Shown: piece by piece, positions 42,243 through 50,687 of the stretch | Numbering within the stretch: the stretch's first letter is position 1 | How the letters are laid out: every line of letters begins with the position of its first letter | DNA from: Pseudooceanicola nanhaiensis DSM 18065 | GTDB taxonomy: Bacteria; Pseudomonadota; Alphaproteobacteria; Rhodobacterales; Rhodobacteraceae | Direction of reading: 5' to 3' | NCBI RefSeq assembly: GCF_000688295.1 | Contig: NZ_JHZF01000011.1 | Coordinates: 1,334,288-1,398,287 of the forward strand | DNA: 64,000 nt | The notes under the pieces: model-generated | The model's input: the letters and a program-made list of their open reading frames with translations, nothing else | Told to the model about the DNA's origin: nothing | The model's database searches: none | Made by a program: the position numbers and the translations under genes

Positions 42243-43543
42243 ACCTGCTCGACGCGAACGACCGGCCCGGAACCTATCCGCCGTCGTGGTACGCCGCGAC
42301 GACCGGGCTGCTGCCGCCCTTCCCCGCGCTGTCGGGAGAGACCACGGCGGATGTCTGCGTGGTCGGCGGCGGCTACACCGGGCTGTCGGCCGCGCTGCAC
42401 CTGGCGGAGGCCGGGCTCTCGGTCGTGCTGCTCGAGGCGCAGCGCGTCGGCTTCGGCGCCTCGGGCCGGAACGGCGGGCAGCTCGGCTCGGGCCAGCGGC
42501 AGGACCAGATGGCGCTGGAGAAGATCGTCGGGCCGGAGGACGCGGCCAAGCTCTGGGCGCTCGGCGAAGAGGCCAAGGCCTGCGTCAAGGGCCTGGTCGA
42601 CCGCCACGGGATCGAGTGCCACCTCAAGCCCGGCGTCGCCTGGACCGCCGGCTCGGAGGGCGAGGTGCATCACCTCCACGATTACGCCGCCCATCTTCAG
42701 GCGCGCTATGCCTATCCGCATATCGAGCTGCTGGACGAGGCGGCCTGTCGCGCGCTCTGCCCCTCGCCCGCATACCGCGGCGGGGTGCTCGACATGGGCG
42801 CGGGGCACCTGCACCCGCTGGCCTTCGCGCTCGGCCTGGCGCGGGCTGCCGCGGGGGCCGGTGCGGTGATCCACGAGGGCTCCCGGGTCGAGCGGATCGA
42901 CGAGGGCGCCGAGGTCGTGGTGCACACCGCGGGCGGACGGGTCCGGGCACGGCACCTCGTGCTGGGCTGCAACGGCTATCTCGGTGCGCTGGACGGCCGG
43001 GTCGCGGCGCGGGTCATGCCGATCAACAATTTCGTCGCGGCGACGGAGCCGCTCGGGGAGGAGGCTGCGAAGGTCCTCACCCGCGACGTGGCGGTGGCGG
43101 ACGACAAGTTCGTCGTGAACTACTTCCGGCTGAGCCACGACAGGCGCCTGCTCTTCGGTGGCGGCGAAAGCTATGGCTACCGCTTCCCGGCCGACATCGC
43201 CGCCAAGGTCCGCAAGCCGATGACCGAGGTGTTTCCGCATCTGAAGGACGTGCGAATCGACTACGCCTGGGGCGGGACGCTGGCGATCACGATGAAGCGG
43301 CTGCCGCAATTCGCGCGGCTGGCGCCGAACGTGCTCTCGGCCTCGGGATATTCGGGCCACGGGGTCGGGACAGCGACCCACGCCGGGTTCCTGATGGCGC
43401 AGGCGATCCGCGGCGAGGCCGAGGGGTTCGACACGATGGCCCGCATGCCGACGCCGCGCTTCCCGGGCGGTCCGGCGCTGCGGACGCCGCTGCTGGTGCT
43501 TGCGATGACGTGGTTCGCGCTCAGGGACCGGCTGGGGGTCTGA
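42239..43543 (+). CDS. FAD-dependent oxidoreductase, PuuB-like (gamma-glutamyl-amine oxidase)
   Basis: A 434-residue DAO-family flavoprotein. The FAD-binding GGGYTG (43-48) begins VCVVGGGYTGLSAALHLAEAG, and SGRNGGQLGSGQRQD follows, typical of gamma-glutamylputrescine oxidases. The C-terminal flavin motif is SASGYSGHGVGTATHAGFLMAQAI. It would oxidise a gamma-glutamyl-amine to the aldehyde. An aldehyde dehydrogenase (PuuC role) is not in the window. The start overlaps the ligase stop by 4 bases. It is the last gene of the operon. Confidence 0.9.
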   Translation: MNLLDANDRPGTYPPSWYAATTGLLPPFPALSGETTADVCVVGGGYTGLSAALHLAEAGLSVVLLEAQRVGFGASGRNGGQLGSGQRQDQMALEKIVGPEDAAKLWALGEEAKACVKGLVDRHGIECHLKPGVAWTAGSEGEVHHLHDYAAHLQARYAYPHIELLDEAACRALCPSPAYRGGVLDMGAGHLHPLAFALGLARAAAGAGAVIHEGSRVERIDEGAEVVVHTAGGRVRARHLVLGCNGYLGALDGRVAARVMPINNFVAATEPLGEEAAKVLTRDVAVADDKFVVNYFRLSHDRRLLFGGGESYGYRFPADIAAKVRKPMTEVFPHLKDVRIDYAWGGTLAITMKRLPQFARLAPNVLSASGYSGHGVGTATHAGFLMAQAIRGEAEGFDTMARMPTPRFPGGPALRTPLLVLAMTWFALRDRLGV

Positions 43544-43727
43544 AGGGGCCGGCCCGGGCGCGTTCCGGAGGCACAGGGGGGCCGCAGGGTGCGCGCCGCC
43601 GTTCTGCCTGATGCCGCCCCCGCCCCGGCGATCCCGGTCGAGGACACCTTCGACGGAGTGAATTCATTTTGCGTTCAGTCCCTCATCGTTTAGAAAACCG
43701 GAAAGAGCAGTTCAGGAAGTCCGAACA

Positions 43728-44942
43728 ATGCCCCTTCCGCCGAACGTCTACGACGCCGAGCCGATCCCCGAAGCCGCCCGGGCCGAGGTCGAGCGGCTTC
43801 TCCATTCGGGCGACCTCTTTCGCTACACGGCGCCCGGTGACGCGCCCGTCACCCTGCTGGAACGCGATTTCGCCGAGATGCTGGGCGCAAAATACGCGCT
43901 GGCCGTCGCCTCCTGCTCGGCCGCGCTCTTCCTGTCGCTGAAGGCGCTCGACCTGCCGCGGGGGGCGCGGGTGCTGATCCCGGCCTTCACCTTCGCCGCC
44001 GTCCCGTCGTCGGTGGTCCATGCCGATTGCACGCCGGTCCTCGTCGAGGTGGGCGACAATTACCGCATCGACATGGAGGATTTCGCCGCCAGGCTCCCCG
44101 GCGCCGACGCGGTCCTGATCAGCCACATGCGCGGACATACCTCGGACATGGACGCGATCATGGCGCTCTCCGAGGCGGCGGGCCTTCCGGTGATCGAGGA
44201 CGCGGCGCATTCGCTGGGGACCACCTGGCACGGCAAGACGATCGGCACGCTGGGCCGGATCGGCTGCTTCTCGTTCCAGAGCTACAAGCTGGTCAATTCG
44301 GGCGAGGGCGGGATCCTCGTCACCGACGATCCCGAGCTCATCGCCCGCGCTGTCATCATGTCCGGCGCCTACGAGCACAACTGGAAGAAACATGCGCGCC
44401 CGCATGGCGACAATTCCCCCGCGCTCGACGAGGCCTTCGCCCGCTGGCAGAACCGCCTGCCGCTCTACAACACGCGGCTGTCGAACCTGTCGGCGGTGAT
44501 CGCCCGGTCGCAGCTGCCCGAGGTCGCCCGCCGGGTCCGCGACGGGCGTCGCAACCACGACCATGTCGCCGCGCGGCTGAACCGCTCGCCCTTCCTCGAG
44601 GTGCCCGGGAAGCTGGCCCCGGAGGAGCGCGCGCCGGATTCGCTTCAGTTCAACCTCGTGGGCTTCGGCACGGACGAGACCATCGCCTTCCAGGACGCGG
44701 CCGCCGCCCGGGGCGTCAAGGTGCAGGTCTTCGGACTGTCCGCCGACAACGCGCGGACGTTCTGGAACTGGGAATTCCTCGGGCCCGCGCCGGATCTGCC
44801 GAAGACGCGCGCGATGCTGATGAAGGCCTGCGACACCCGCCTGCCCGCGCGGCTGACTCTGGCCGAGCTCGACGTGATCGCCGACGCCATCCTGGGCGCG
44901 GCCGAAGACGTCATGGGCCGGCAGCCCCGCTTCGGCACCTAG
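43728..44942 (+). CDS. DegT/DnrJ/EryC1/StrS family aminotransferase
   Basis: A 404-residue PLP-dependent enzyme of the sugar-aminotransferase type. The Schiff-base lysine is K187 (FSFQSYKLVNSGEGG), and VIEDAAHSLGTTW holds the cofactor-binding aspartate. Family members aminate nucleotide-keto-sugars or related cyclic ketones. No sugar-nucleotide genes are near, and it stands alone between the polyamine-type operon and a convergent LysR gene whose stop it overlaps by 4 bases. The ribosome site is AGGAAG. The AT-rich 184-base upstream gap probably holds its promoter. The substrate is unknown. Confidence 0.88.
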   Translation: MPLPPNVYDAEPIPEAARAEVERLLHSGDLFRYTAPGDAPVTLLERDFAEMLGAKYALAVASCSAALFLSLKALDLPRGARVLIPAFTFAAVPSSVVHADCTPVLVEVGDNYRIDMEDFAARLPGADAVLISHMRGHTSDMDAIMALSEAAGLPVIEDAAHSLGTTWHGKTIGTLGRIGCFSFQSYKLVNSGEGGILVTDDPELIARAVIMSGAYEHNWKKHARPHGDNSPALDEAFARWQNRLPLYNTRLSNLSAVIARSQLPEVARRVRDGRRNHDHVAARLNRSPFLEVPGKLAPEERAPDSLQFNLVGFGTDETIAFQDAAAARGVKVQVFGLSADNARTFWNWEFLGPAPDLPKTRAMLMKACDTRLPARLTLAELDVIADAILGAAEDVMGRQPRFGT

Positions 44943-45910
44943 AGCAGCGTCACCTTGCCCTTCAGGCTGGGATAGGCCTCTCCGGCCGGCCCCAGGACCA
45001 GCCGGTCCAGCAGCTCCCGCGTTTCCTCCGCGACCAGCGAGGGCAGCTCTCCGAGCTGTCCGGCACGCGCGGACAGCACGATCCGGCGCGAGAGCCGTTC
45101 GAACGGCAGCGGCAGGATGTCGAGGCCGGGCAGCAGCCGCCGCGCCCGCATCAGGGCCAGCGGCGGCAGGATCGTCCAGCCCTCCCCCTGCCCGACCATG
45201 GCGAGCAGCGCGTGGTAGCTGTCGAGCTCGAACCGGTGCGCCAGCGTCAGGTTCAGCCGGACGAGGTGCGTCTGCACCAGCCGCCCCATGTGGTGGCGCG
45301 TGGTGTAATGGACCAGCGGCCGGTCGCGGAGCTGGGCCAGCAGGTCGCCGTCCGCGTCCACCTCGCCCGCCCGGACCGCGACGAGGAAATCCTCGGACCA
45401 GAGCGGATGGACCTCGGCCCAGCTCTGCGCCGGCCCCATCTCGGCCGCGACGATCAGGTCGAGCGCCTGCGCGTCGAGCTGGTCGTAGAGCACATGGCTG
45501 GCGTTGGTCTCGAGCAGGAACTGGCAGCCCGGCAACCGCTCCGCCAGCCGGGTGAGCAGCGGCGGCGTGATGTCGGCCTCGAGATCGTCGATCATCCCGA
45601 GCCGCAGCCGCCCGAGCGGCGCATGCTCCGTCCCCTGCACCTCGGTCCGGGCCTGGGCGGCCTCGTTCAGGATGGCTTCGGCCCGGCGTCGGAACGCCTC
45701 TCCGGCCGAGGTCAGCACCACCGGCCGGGCGCTGCGCAGCAGCAGCGTCGCGCCGAGCGCCGCCTCGAGGTTGGTGAGTTGCTGCGACACCGCCGAGGGC
45801 GAGGCCCCGAGCCTGCGCGCCGCGGCCGAGATCGACCGTTCCTCGGCGGTGGCCACGAAGACCTCGATGCCCCAGAGGGTGATGCGCGCCGGTCCCGCTG
45901 CGCCGGCCAC
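44939..45910 (-). CDS. LysR family transcriptional regulator
   Basis: A 323-residue LysR protein. The N-terminal winged helix (about 12-75) contains SISAAARRLGASPSAVSQQLTNLEAALG. The effector-binding domain starts near residue 98 (GRLRLGMIDDLEADITP) and ends with GWTILPPLALMRARRL. The cysteines typical of OxyR are absent. It lies 3 bases downstream of phaR, so it may be cotranscribed with it, and runs into the 3' end of the aminotransferase gene. LysR regulators often control a neighbouring divergent gene, but here none is divergent, so the target is unknown. Confidence 0.9.
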   Translation of the reverse strand: MAGAAGPARITLWGIEVFVATAEERSISAAARRLGASPSAVSQQLTNLEAALGATLLLRSARPVVLTSAGEAFRRRAEAILNEAAQARTEVQGTEHAPLGRLRLGMIDDLEADITPPLLTRLAERLPGCQFLLETNASHVLYDQLDAQALDLIVAAEMGPAQSWAEVHPLWSEDFLVAVRAGEVDADGDLLAQLRDRPLVHYTTRHHMGRLVQTHLVRLNLTLAHRFELDSYHALLAMVGQGEGWTILPPLALMRARRLLPGLDILPLPFERLSRRIVLSARAGQLGELPSLVAEETRELLDRLVLGPAGEAYPSLKGKVTLL

Positions 45911-45913
45911 GGC

Positions 45914-46486
45914 TCAGCCGTCGAGGTCGGAGAGTTTCTTCTGCAGCTTCGCGAGCTCGGCCTTGATGGATTCGAGGTCCTCGCCCTTGTCGCCGGATTT
46001 CCCCCGCGGCCGGTCGTCATCCTCGCGACCCGGCCCGCTCCAGTTGCCCGAGAATCCGCCGGTCATCGCCTTCAGGAAGGCTTCCTGCTGGGCCTGCATC
46101 GCCTCGAACCCGGGCATCTTGGCCATCGGGTTCATGGTCGACATGTTCTCCATCATCTTGGACTGGCCGTCGCGCAGCATGTCGAAGGACATCTGCAGGA
46201 ACTGCGGCACCACGGTCGAGGCCGAGGTCGTGTAGCTCCGCACGAGGTCGGTCAGCACCGCCAGCGGCAGCACGTTCTCTCCCCGGCCCTCGTGTTCGGC
46301 GATGATCTGGAGCAGGTATTGCCGGGTCAGGTCGTCGCCGGACTTCAGATCCACGATCTGCACCTCGCGCCCCTCCCGGATGAACGAGGCGATGTCCTCG
46401 AGCGTCACGTAGTCGGAGGTCTCGGTGTTGTAGAGCCGGCGCGACGCGTAACGCTTGATCAGCAGCGGTTGTTCGGTCTCGGCCAT
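45914..46486 (-). CDS. phaR: PhaR, polyhydroxybutyrate synthesis repressor
   Basis: A 190-residue DNA- and PHB-binding regulator. The N-terminal DNA-binding domain (RRLYNTETSDYVTLEDIA) is followed by the PHB-accumulation domain (SYTTSASTVVPQFLQMSFDMLRDGQ). A charged C-terminal tail follows (KGEDLESIKAELAKLQKKL), likely a coiled coil. PhaR represses the phasin gene until PHB granules titrate it away. CTGC-N3-GCAG sites recur at phaP and phaC/phaZ here. The ATG at 46486 is preceded by GCGGAGG; the short GCAGcaCTGC just upstream (46504-46513) may be an imperfect own operator. Confidence 0.95.
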   Translation of the reverse strand: MAETEQPLLIKRYASRRLYNTETSDYVTLEDIASFIREGREVQIVDLKSGDDLTRQYLLQIIAEHEGRGENVLPLAVLTDLVRSYTTSASTVVPQFLQMSFDMLRDGQSKMMENMSTMNPMAKMPGFEAMQAQQEAFLKAMTGGFSGNWSGPGREDDDRPRGKSGDKGEDLESIKAELAKLQKKLSDLDG

Positions 46487-46796
46487 GGCGCATCCTCCGC
46501 ATTGCAGCACTGCGGCGAAGCGTAGGACAGGCTATTACAAAAGAAAAGAAATCAATGTGCTGGCCCCCCGGAACCATACGGAAGGGTAGCGTGCCCTCCG
46601 CGCACTCGCTGCGGCTGCATCCAGGCCCCTGCGCCGGCGAGGTGCAGACAGAACAACGGCCACGCGGAGCGGGTCCGCGCGGCCGTCGATGCCCTCCGGG
46701 CACTCGTTACGTCGACAGAAGAGGGCGGGCCGGAGCCCGCCCAATCCTACCGCACCCCGGGAAAAGGGAGGAGCATGAGGGGTGCAGATTGCGCGA
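46487..46796. other. 310-base gap between phaR and phaP
   Basis: It contains the phaR ribosome site and leader, an AT-rich stretch (46531-46558) likely holding the phaR promoter, and the probable phaP terminator at 46723-46742. GC-rich sequence between shows no credible gene on either strand; the open frames there overlap phaP or end without a ribosome site. Confidence 0.55.
46723..46742 (-). terminator. Terminator of phaP
   Basis: On the minus strand GGGCGGGC-TCCG-GCCCGCCC, a perfect 8-bp stem with a 4-base loop, is followed by TCTTCTGT. It lies 54 bases past the phaP stop and fits an intrinsic terminator. Confidence 0.65.
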
Positions 46797-47240
46797 TTAC
46801 TTCGCTGCGGCCTTCTTGGTCGCGGCGGTCGCGTCCTTCGTGGCCTTCTTGACGGCGGCCGACGCGTCGTCCGACATGTCTTTTCCGGCGGTCATCATGA
46901 GTTCCATGGTTTCCGACTGCATCTTCTTCGCGATCTCGGCGAAGGCGGCCATGTGCTCGGCCGACATCTCGGCGTAGGCCGATGCGAAATCGGTCATCGC
47001 CTTGGCGTAGTCGGCCGGCTCTTTCTTGGCCTTCGTCAGGTCGGAGACCTTCGAGAGGGTGTCCTTGGTCCACTTGCTGGAGATCTCGGCCGACTTGTCG
47101 GCGGCTTCCAGGTAGACGCCCGACAGCTTCTCGCCGAGGGTCGCATGGGTCTTGAAGGCATCCTCGAACGCGGACGTGTCCACGGGGAAGGCGCCCATCA
47201 TGTCTTTCATCATGGCGGTGAAGTCTTGGGTATTTGCCAT
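46797..47240 (-). CDS. phaP: Phasin (PHB granule-associated protein)
   Basis: A 147-residue helical, amphipathic protein with alanine- and methionine-rich stretches (FTAMMKDMMGAF, SAEHMAAFAEIAKKMQSE) and a lysine/alanine-rich C-terminus (AATKKAAAK), typical of phasins that coat PHB granules. Its promoter region carries two perfect PhaR-type operators, and the predicted -35/-10 elements bracket one of them, so strong repression by PhaR is expected in the absence of granules. It lies between phaR and phaC, on their strand. Confidence 0.92.
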   Translation of the reverse strand: MANTQDFTAMMKDMMGAFPVDTSAFEDAFKTHATLGEKLSGVYLEAADKSAEISSKWTKDTLSKVSDLTKAKKEPADYAKAMTDFASAYAEMSAEHMAAFAEIAKKMQSETMELMMTAGKDMSDDASAAVKKATKDATAATKKAAAK

Positions 47241-47308
47241 TGCCTTGAATCCTTTTTATCACACTCCCCTGCGCCAATCGGGCCAGGGTATCTCTTGTCT
47301 CGCAATGG

Positions 47309-47337
47309 AATATGCATGCTGCAGCGCAGCATTTCAA
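47309..47337 (-). promoter_or_regulatory. phaP promoter with a PhaR operator in its spacer
   Basis: On the minus strand TTGAAA (47337-47332), 17 bases, then CATATT (47314-47309) form a good sigma-70-type promoter. The spacer contains TGCTGCAGCGCAGCA (47317-47331), the CTGC-N3-GCAG PhaR site. A bound PhaR would cover the polymerase contact region directly. The predicted transcription start is near 47302, about 60 bases before the ATG. Confidence 0.65.
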
Positions 47338-47346
47338 GGATTTTTT

Positions 47347-47357
47347 CTGCAGCGCAG
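47347..47357. promoter_or_regulatory. Second PhaR-type operator upstream of phaP
   Basis: CTGCAGCGCAG, identical in core to the copy at 47319-47329 and 28 bases from it centre to centre. It sits upstream of the -35 element and might increase repressor occupancy by cooperativity. Confidence 0.55.
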
Positions 47358-47373
47358 CAAAAAGCAGCAAAAT

Positions 47374-47391
47374 CCGCCGGATAGCGGGCGG
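47374..47391 (-). terminator. Possible phaC terminator
   Basis: On the minus strand CCGCC and GGCGG form a 5-bp stem with an 8-base loop about 12 bases after the phaC stop, followed by ATTTTGCTGCTTTTT. Stem is short but the T-rich tail is better than most in this window. Confidence 0.45.
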
Positions 47392-47402
47392 CCTGTGAAG
47401 GG

Positions 47403-49205
47403 TCAGGCCGACCTAACGTAAGTTCCGGGCGCCGGCGCGAGGGCCGGGTGAGTCGCGTCGCCCGGTTCGCGGGCCGCCACCTTCCTGCCGGAGCGCTTGG
47501 CCAGCCACTTGCCCCAGCGGGGCCACCACGAGCCTTCCGTGAACTCCGCCGCCTCGAACCAGGCCCCGGCGTCACCGCTTATGTCGGGGTTGGTGTAATG
47601 CCCGTATTTCTTCTTCGAGGGCGGGTTCACGATCCCGGCGATATGCCCGCTTTCCGAGACCACGAAGGTCATGTCCTTCGTCCGGGTGAGCCGCATCCCC
47701 CGGTAGCAATCCTTCCACGCGGCGATGTGGTCGTTCTGGCAGGTCACCGCGAAGACCGGCAGGTCGATGTCCGCGACGTGCAGCACCTCGTCCAGCATCG
47801 GCAGACCCTCGGTGGTGAAGCGGTTCGCCTGGCAGAGGTCGCGCAGGTACTGGACCGCCATGCGGCCGGGCAGGTTCGTCCCGTCCCCGTTCCAGAACAG
47901 CAGGTCGAACGCTGGCGGCGCCTCGCCCATCATGTAGCTGCGGATGGCGGGCCGATAGATCAGGTCGTTCGAGCGCAGGAACGAGAAGGTCCGCGCCATG
48001 ATGTGGGACCGCAGGTAGCCGCGTTCGGCCACCTCGGCCTCGATCCCGTCGATGAAGTCGTTCTGCAGGAAGGGCGTGAATTCCCCCTGGTCCGAGAAAT
48101 CCGTCAGCGCGGTGAAGAAGGTCGCCGACTTCACCGAGGTGTCGCCGCGTTTCTTCATCAGCGAGAGCGTCAGCGCCAGCGTGGTGCCGCCGATGCAGTA
48201 GCCCACGACGTTCACCTGTGTCTGGCCGGTGATCTCCTTCACCTCGCGGATCGCGGCGAGGAAACCGTCCTCGATGTAATCCTCGAGCCCGGTCTCGCGG
48301 TAGCTCGCGTCCGGATTCACCCAGGAGACGACGAAGAGCGTGAAGCCCTGTTCGGTGATCCAGCGGATCAGCGAATTCTGCTGCTTCAGGTCGAGAATGT
48401 AGAACTTGTTGATCCAGGGCGGGAAGATGATCAGCGGGACCGCGTGCACCTTCTCGGTGGCGGGAGCGTACTGGATGATCTCCATCATGTGGTTGCGATA
48501 GACCACCTCGCCCGGCGCGGTCGCGATGTTCTCGCCCAGCCGGAAGGCGTTCACGTCCGACAGCCGCACCAGAAGCTCGCCGTCGTTCGCCTCGATGTCG
48601 CGCACCAGGTTCTCGAGCCCGTCGATGAGACTTTGCCCTTCGGTTTCGGCCGCGCGCTCCAGCGCATCCGGGTTGGTGGCAAGGAAATTCGTGGGCGCCA
48701 TCATGTCAACGATCTGGCGCGAGAAGTACTTCAGCCGCCGGCGCTCGACCTCGTCGAGCCCCTCGGCATCCTCCACCGCCTGCGTGATGGCGGCCGCGTT
48801 CAGCATGTACTGCTGCTTGATGAAGTTGAAATAGGGGTGCGTCTTCCACAGCGGGTTCGAAAAGCGCGGGTCGTCCGGCGTCTCGTCCGGCGGGGCGGCC
48901 AGCGTGCCCTTCGCCAGCGTCTGCTGGACCTCGAGGTAATGCTTCACCGACTTGCCCCAATATTCGAACTGGTGCTCGAATATCTTGGCCGGGTTCTGCA
49001 TCATCTCCTGCCAGTACGCGCCGACGGCGCGGGAAAACACCTCCGGATCGGGGGCGTTCAGCTCGGGCCGCGCCGCGCTCCGGCGCGAGATCGCGGCGAC
49101 GAGGCGTTGCGACAAATCCTCGACCCGCGCGAGATTTTCATTGAGCCGTTCCACGTGCTCGGTTTCGGGGCCACCTTTACCTTCACCCTTGTCCCGAGTT
49201 GTCAT
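47403..49205 (-). CDS. phaC: Class I poly(3-hydroxybutyrate) synthase
   Basis: A 600-residue PHA synthase that polymerises 3-hydroxybutyryl-CoA on granule surfaces. The nucleophile is C337 in VVGYCIGG (lipase-box type); the aspartate is in VTCQNDHIAAW and the histidine in VSESGHIAGIVNPP. The N-terminal 200 residues are the class I extension. I use the ATG at 49205; an in-frame GTG two codons upstream is also possible and lies closer to the GGGGGGA. A PhaR-type site at 49227-49241 is shared with divergent phaZ. phaA and phaB are not in the window. Confidence 0.96.
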   Translation of the reverse strand: MTTRDKGEGKGGPETEHVERLNENLARVEDLSQRLVAAISRRSAARPELNAPDPEVFSRAVGAYWQEMMQNPAKIFEHQFEYWGKSVKHYLEVQQTLAKGTLAAPPDETPDDPRFSNPLWKTHPYFNFIKQQYMLNAAAITQAVEDAEGLDEVERRRLKYFSRQIVDMMAPTNFLATNPDALERAAETEGQSLIDGLENLVRDIEANDGELLVRLSDVNAFRLGENIATAPGEVVYRNHMMEIIQYAPATEKVHAVPLIIFPPWINKFYILDLKQQNSLIRWITEQGFTLFVVSWVNPDASYRETGLEDYIEDGFLAAIREVKEITGQTQVNVVGYCIGGTTLALTLSLMKKRGDTSVKSATFFTALTDFSDQGEFTPFLQNDFIDGIEAEVAERGYLRSHIMARTFSFLRSNDLIYRPAIRSYMMGEAPPAFDLLFWNGDGTNLPGRMAVQYLRDLCQANRFTTEGLPMLDEVLHVADIDLPVFAVTCQNDHIAAWKDCYRGMRLTRTKDMTFVVSESGHIAGIVNPPSKKKYGHYTNPDISGDAGAWFEAAEFTEGSWWPRWGKWLAKRSGRKVAAREPGDATHPALAPAPGTYVRSA

Positions 49206-49226
49206 CGTCACGAATCCCCCCTAGAT

Positions 49227-49241
49227 TGCTGCTGTGCAGCA
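49227..49241. promoter_or_regulatory. PhaR-type operator between phaC and phaZ
   Basis: TGCTGC-TGT-GCAGCA is a perfect 6-bp inverted repeat with a 3-base spacer, containing the CTGC-N3-GCAG PhaR consensus. It lies 22 bases from the phaC start and 72 from phaZ, so one bound dimer could affect both directions. Confidence 0.6.
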
Positions 49242-49312
49242 TCGCTGACGTCGCCTTCGGGGAGGCATGCGACGGATGAGCCGAGCTCGCCCGAACCCGA
49301 AAGGAGACGCCC

Positions 49313-50575
49313 ATGCGCTTTATGGCAACCTACGATCTTATGGAGACGATGCGCAACACCAACCAGTGGTTGGGCGCCTCGGCGCAGGCCTTTGCCTCAT
49401 ACCCGGCATTTGCCATGGTCCCGAACCCCGGCCTGCAATGGATGGCCGCCTGGGGCGAGGTGACCGAACGGTCCTTCAAGCGCATGGTGGTCAAGCCTGA
49501 CTGGGGTCTGAACGCCGTGCCCTGCAACGACGGCCGCGACCACGTGGTCAGCGTCGAGAAGGTGATCGAGCGCCCCTTCGGCGACCTGATCCATTTCAAC
49601 GTGCAGGGCCGCGAAGAGAAGCTGCGCAAGATCCTGCTGGTCGCGCCGATGTCGGGCCATTACGCCACGCTGCTGCGCTCGACCGTGCAGTCGCTGCTGC
49701 CGGACGCCGAGGTCTACATCACCGACTGGCACAACGCCCGCGACATTCCGGTGTCCAAGGGCAAGTTCGATATCGAGGATTACACGCTCTACTGCGTGGA
49801 TTTCATGAAACACCTCGGGCCGGACATCAACGTGATCGCCGTCTGCCAGCCCGCGCCGCTGGTGCTGGCCGCGACCGCCTACCTCGCCGAGGTCGATCCC
49901 GATGCGCAGCCCCGGACGCTGACGCTGATCGGCGGGCCGATCGACCCGGACGCCACGCCGACGGAAGTGACCGATTTCGGCAACCGCGTCACCATGGGCC
50001 ATCTCGAAGAGACCGCGATCCAGCAGGTCGGCTTCAAATACGCGGGCGTCGGGCGGCGGGTCTATCCGGGCCTTCTGCAGCTCACCTCGTTCATCGCGAT
50101 GAACCTCGACACCCACGCGCAGGCCTTCAGCGACCAGATCATGCGCACCGCGCAGGGCGAGGCCTCGGACAACGACCGGCACAACCATTTCTACGACGAA
50201 TACCTCGCCACGATGGACATGACGGCAGAATTCTACCTCTCGACCGTCGAGCGGGTGTTCAAGGACCTCGAGATCGCGAAGAACGAATTCGTCGTCGACG
50301 GCCGCAAGGTCGACATCGGCAAGATCACCCGCGTCGCCGTGAAGGTGGTCGAGGGCGAGAACGACGACATCTCGGCACCGGGCCAGTGCCTCGCCGCGCT
50401 CGACCTGCTCACCGGCCTGCCGGACGCGAAGAAGGCCAGCCACCTGGAGCCGGGCGCCGGCCATTACGGTATCTTCGCGGGCAAGTCCTGGCGGAACAAC
50501 ATCCGGCCGCTGGTGCTCGATTTCATCGACGCCAATTCCGGCGCGTCCAAGGCGCAACTCAAGGTCGCGACCTGA
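49313..50575 (+). CDS. phaZ: Intracellular polyhydroxybutyrate depolymerase
   Basis: A 420-residue depolymerase that mobilises stored PHB. It has the intracellular PhaZ form with a cysteine nucleophile, C178 in VIAVCQPAPLVLAA, rather than a serine lipase box. The C-terminal part includes VVEGENDDISAPGQC (acid) and EPGAGHYGIFAG (histidine). No signal peptide is present, as expected. The ATG at 49313 follows GAAAGGAGACGCCC. It diverges from phaC and shares its PhaR-type operator. A 9-bp hairpin follows the stop. Confidence 0.94.
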   Translation: MRFMATYDLMETMRNTNQWLGASAQAFASYPAFAMVPNPGLQWMAAWGEVTERSFKRMVVKPDWGLNAVPCNDGRDHVVSVEKVIERPFGDLIHFNVQGREEKLRKILLVAPMSGHYATLLRSTVQSLLPDAEVYITDWHNARDIPVSKGKFDIEDYTLYCVDFMKHLGPDINVIAVCQPAPLVLAATAYLAEVDPDAQPRTLTLIGGPIDPDATPTEVTDFGNRVTMGHLEETAIQQVGFKYAGVGRRVYPGLLQLTSFIAMNLDTHAQAFSDQIMRTAQGEASDNDRHNHFYDEYLATMDMTAEFYLSTVERVFKDLEIAKNEFVVDGRKVDIGKITRVAVKVVEGENDDISAPGQCLAALDLLTGLPDAKKASHLEPGAGHYGIFAGKSWRNNIRPLVLDFIDANSGASKAQLKVAT

Positions 50576-50582
50576 CGGGATG

Positions 50583-50604
50583 GGGCCGGGCTCATGCCCG
50601 GCCC
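50583..50604 (+). terminator. Terminator hairpin after phaZ
   Basis: GGGCCGGGC and GCCCGGCCC form a perfect 9-bp stem with a TCAT loop, 8 bases after the phaZ stop. It lies between the ends of two convergent genes. There is no T-run. Confidence 0.55.
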
Positions 50605-50687
50605 GATCCCTCCAACCTGCCGTTTCGCCACGACGCGGCCCGGCTCGCCGCAGCGCCCCGCCGCGCTCTGCGAGAGCCTCGCCCGCC

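Noticed and set aside
46555-46977. Plus-strand open frame between phaR and phaP
   Set aside because: It overlaps phaP antisense, lacks a ribosome site and has no domain; the region instead contains the phaP terminator.
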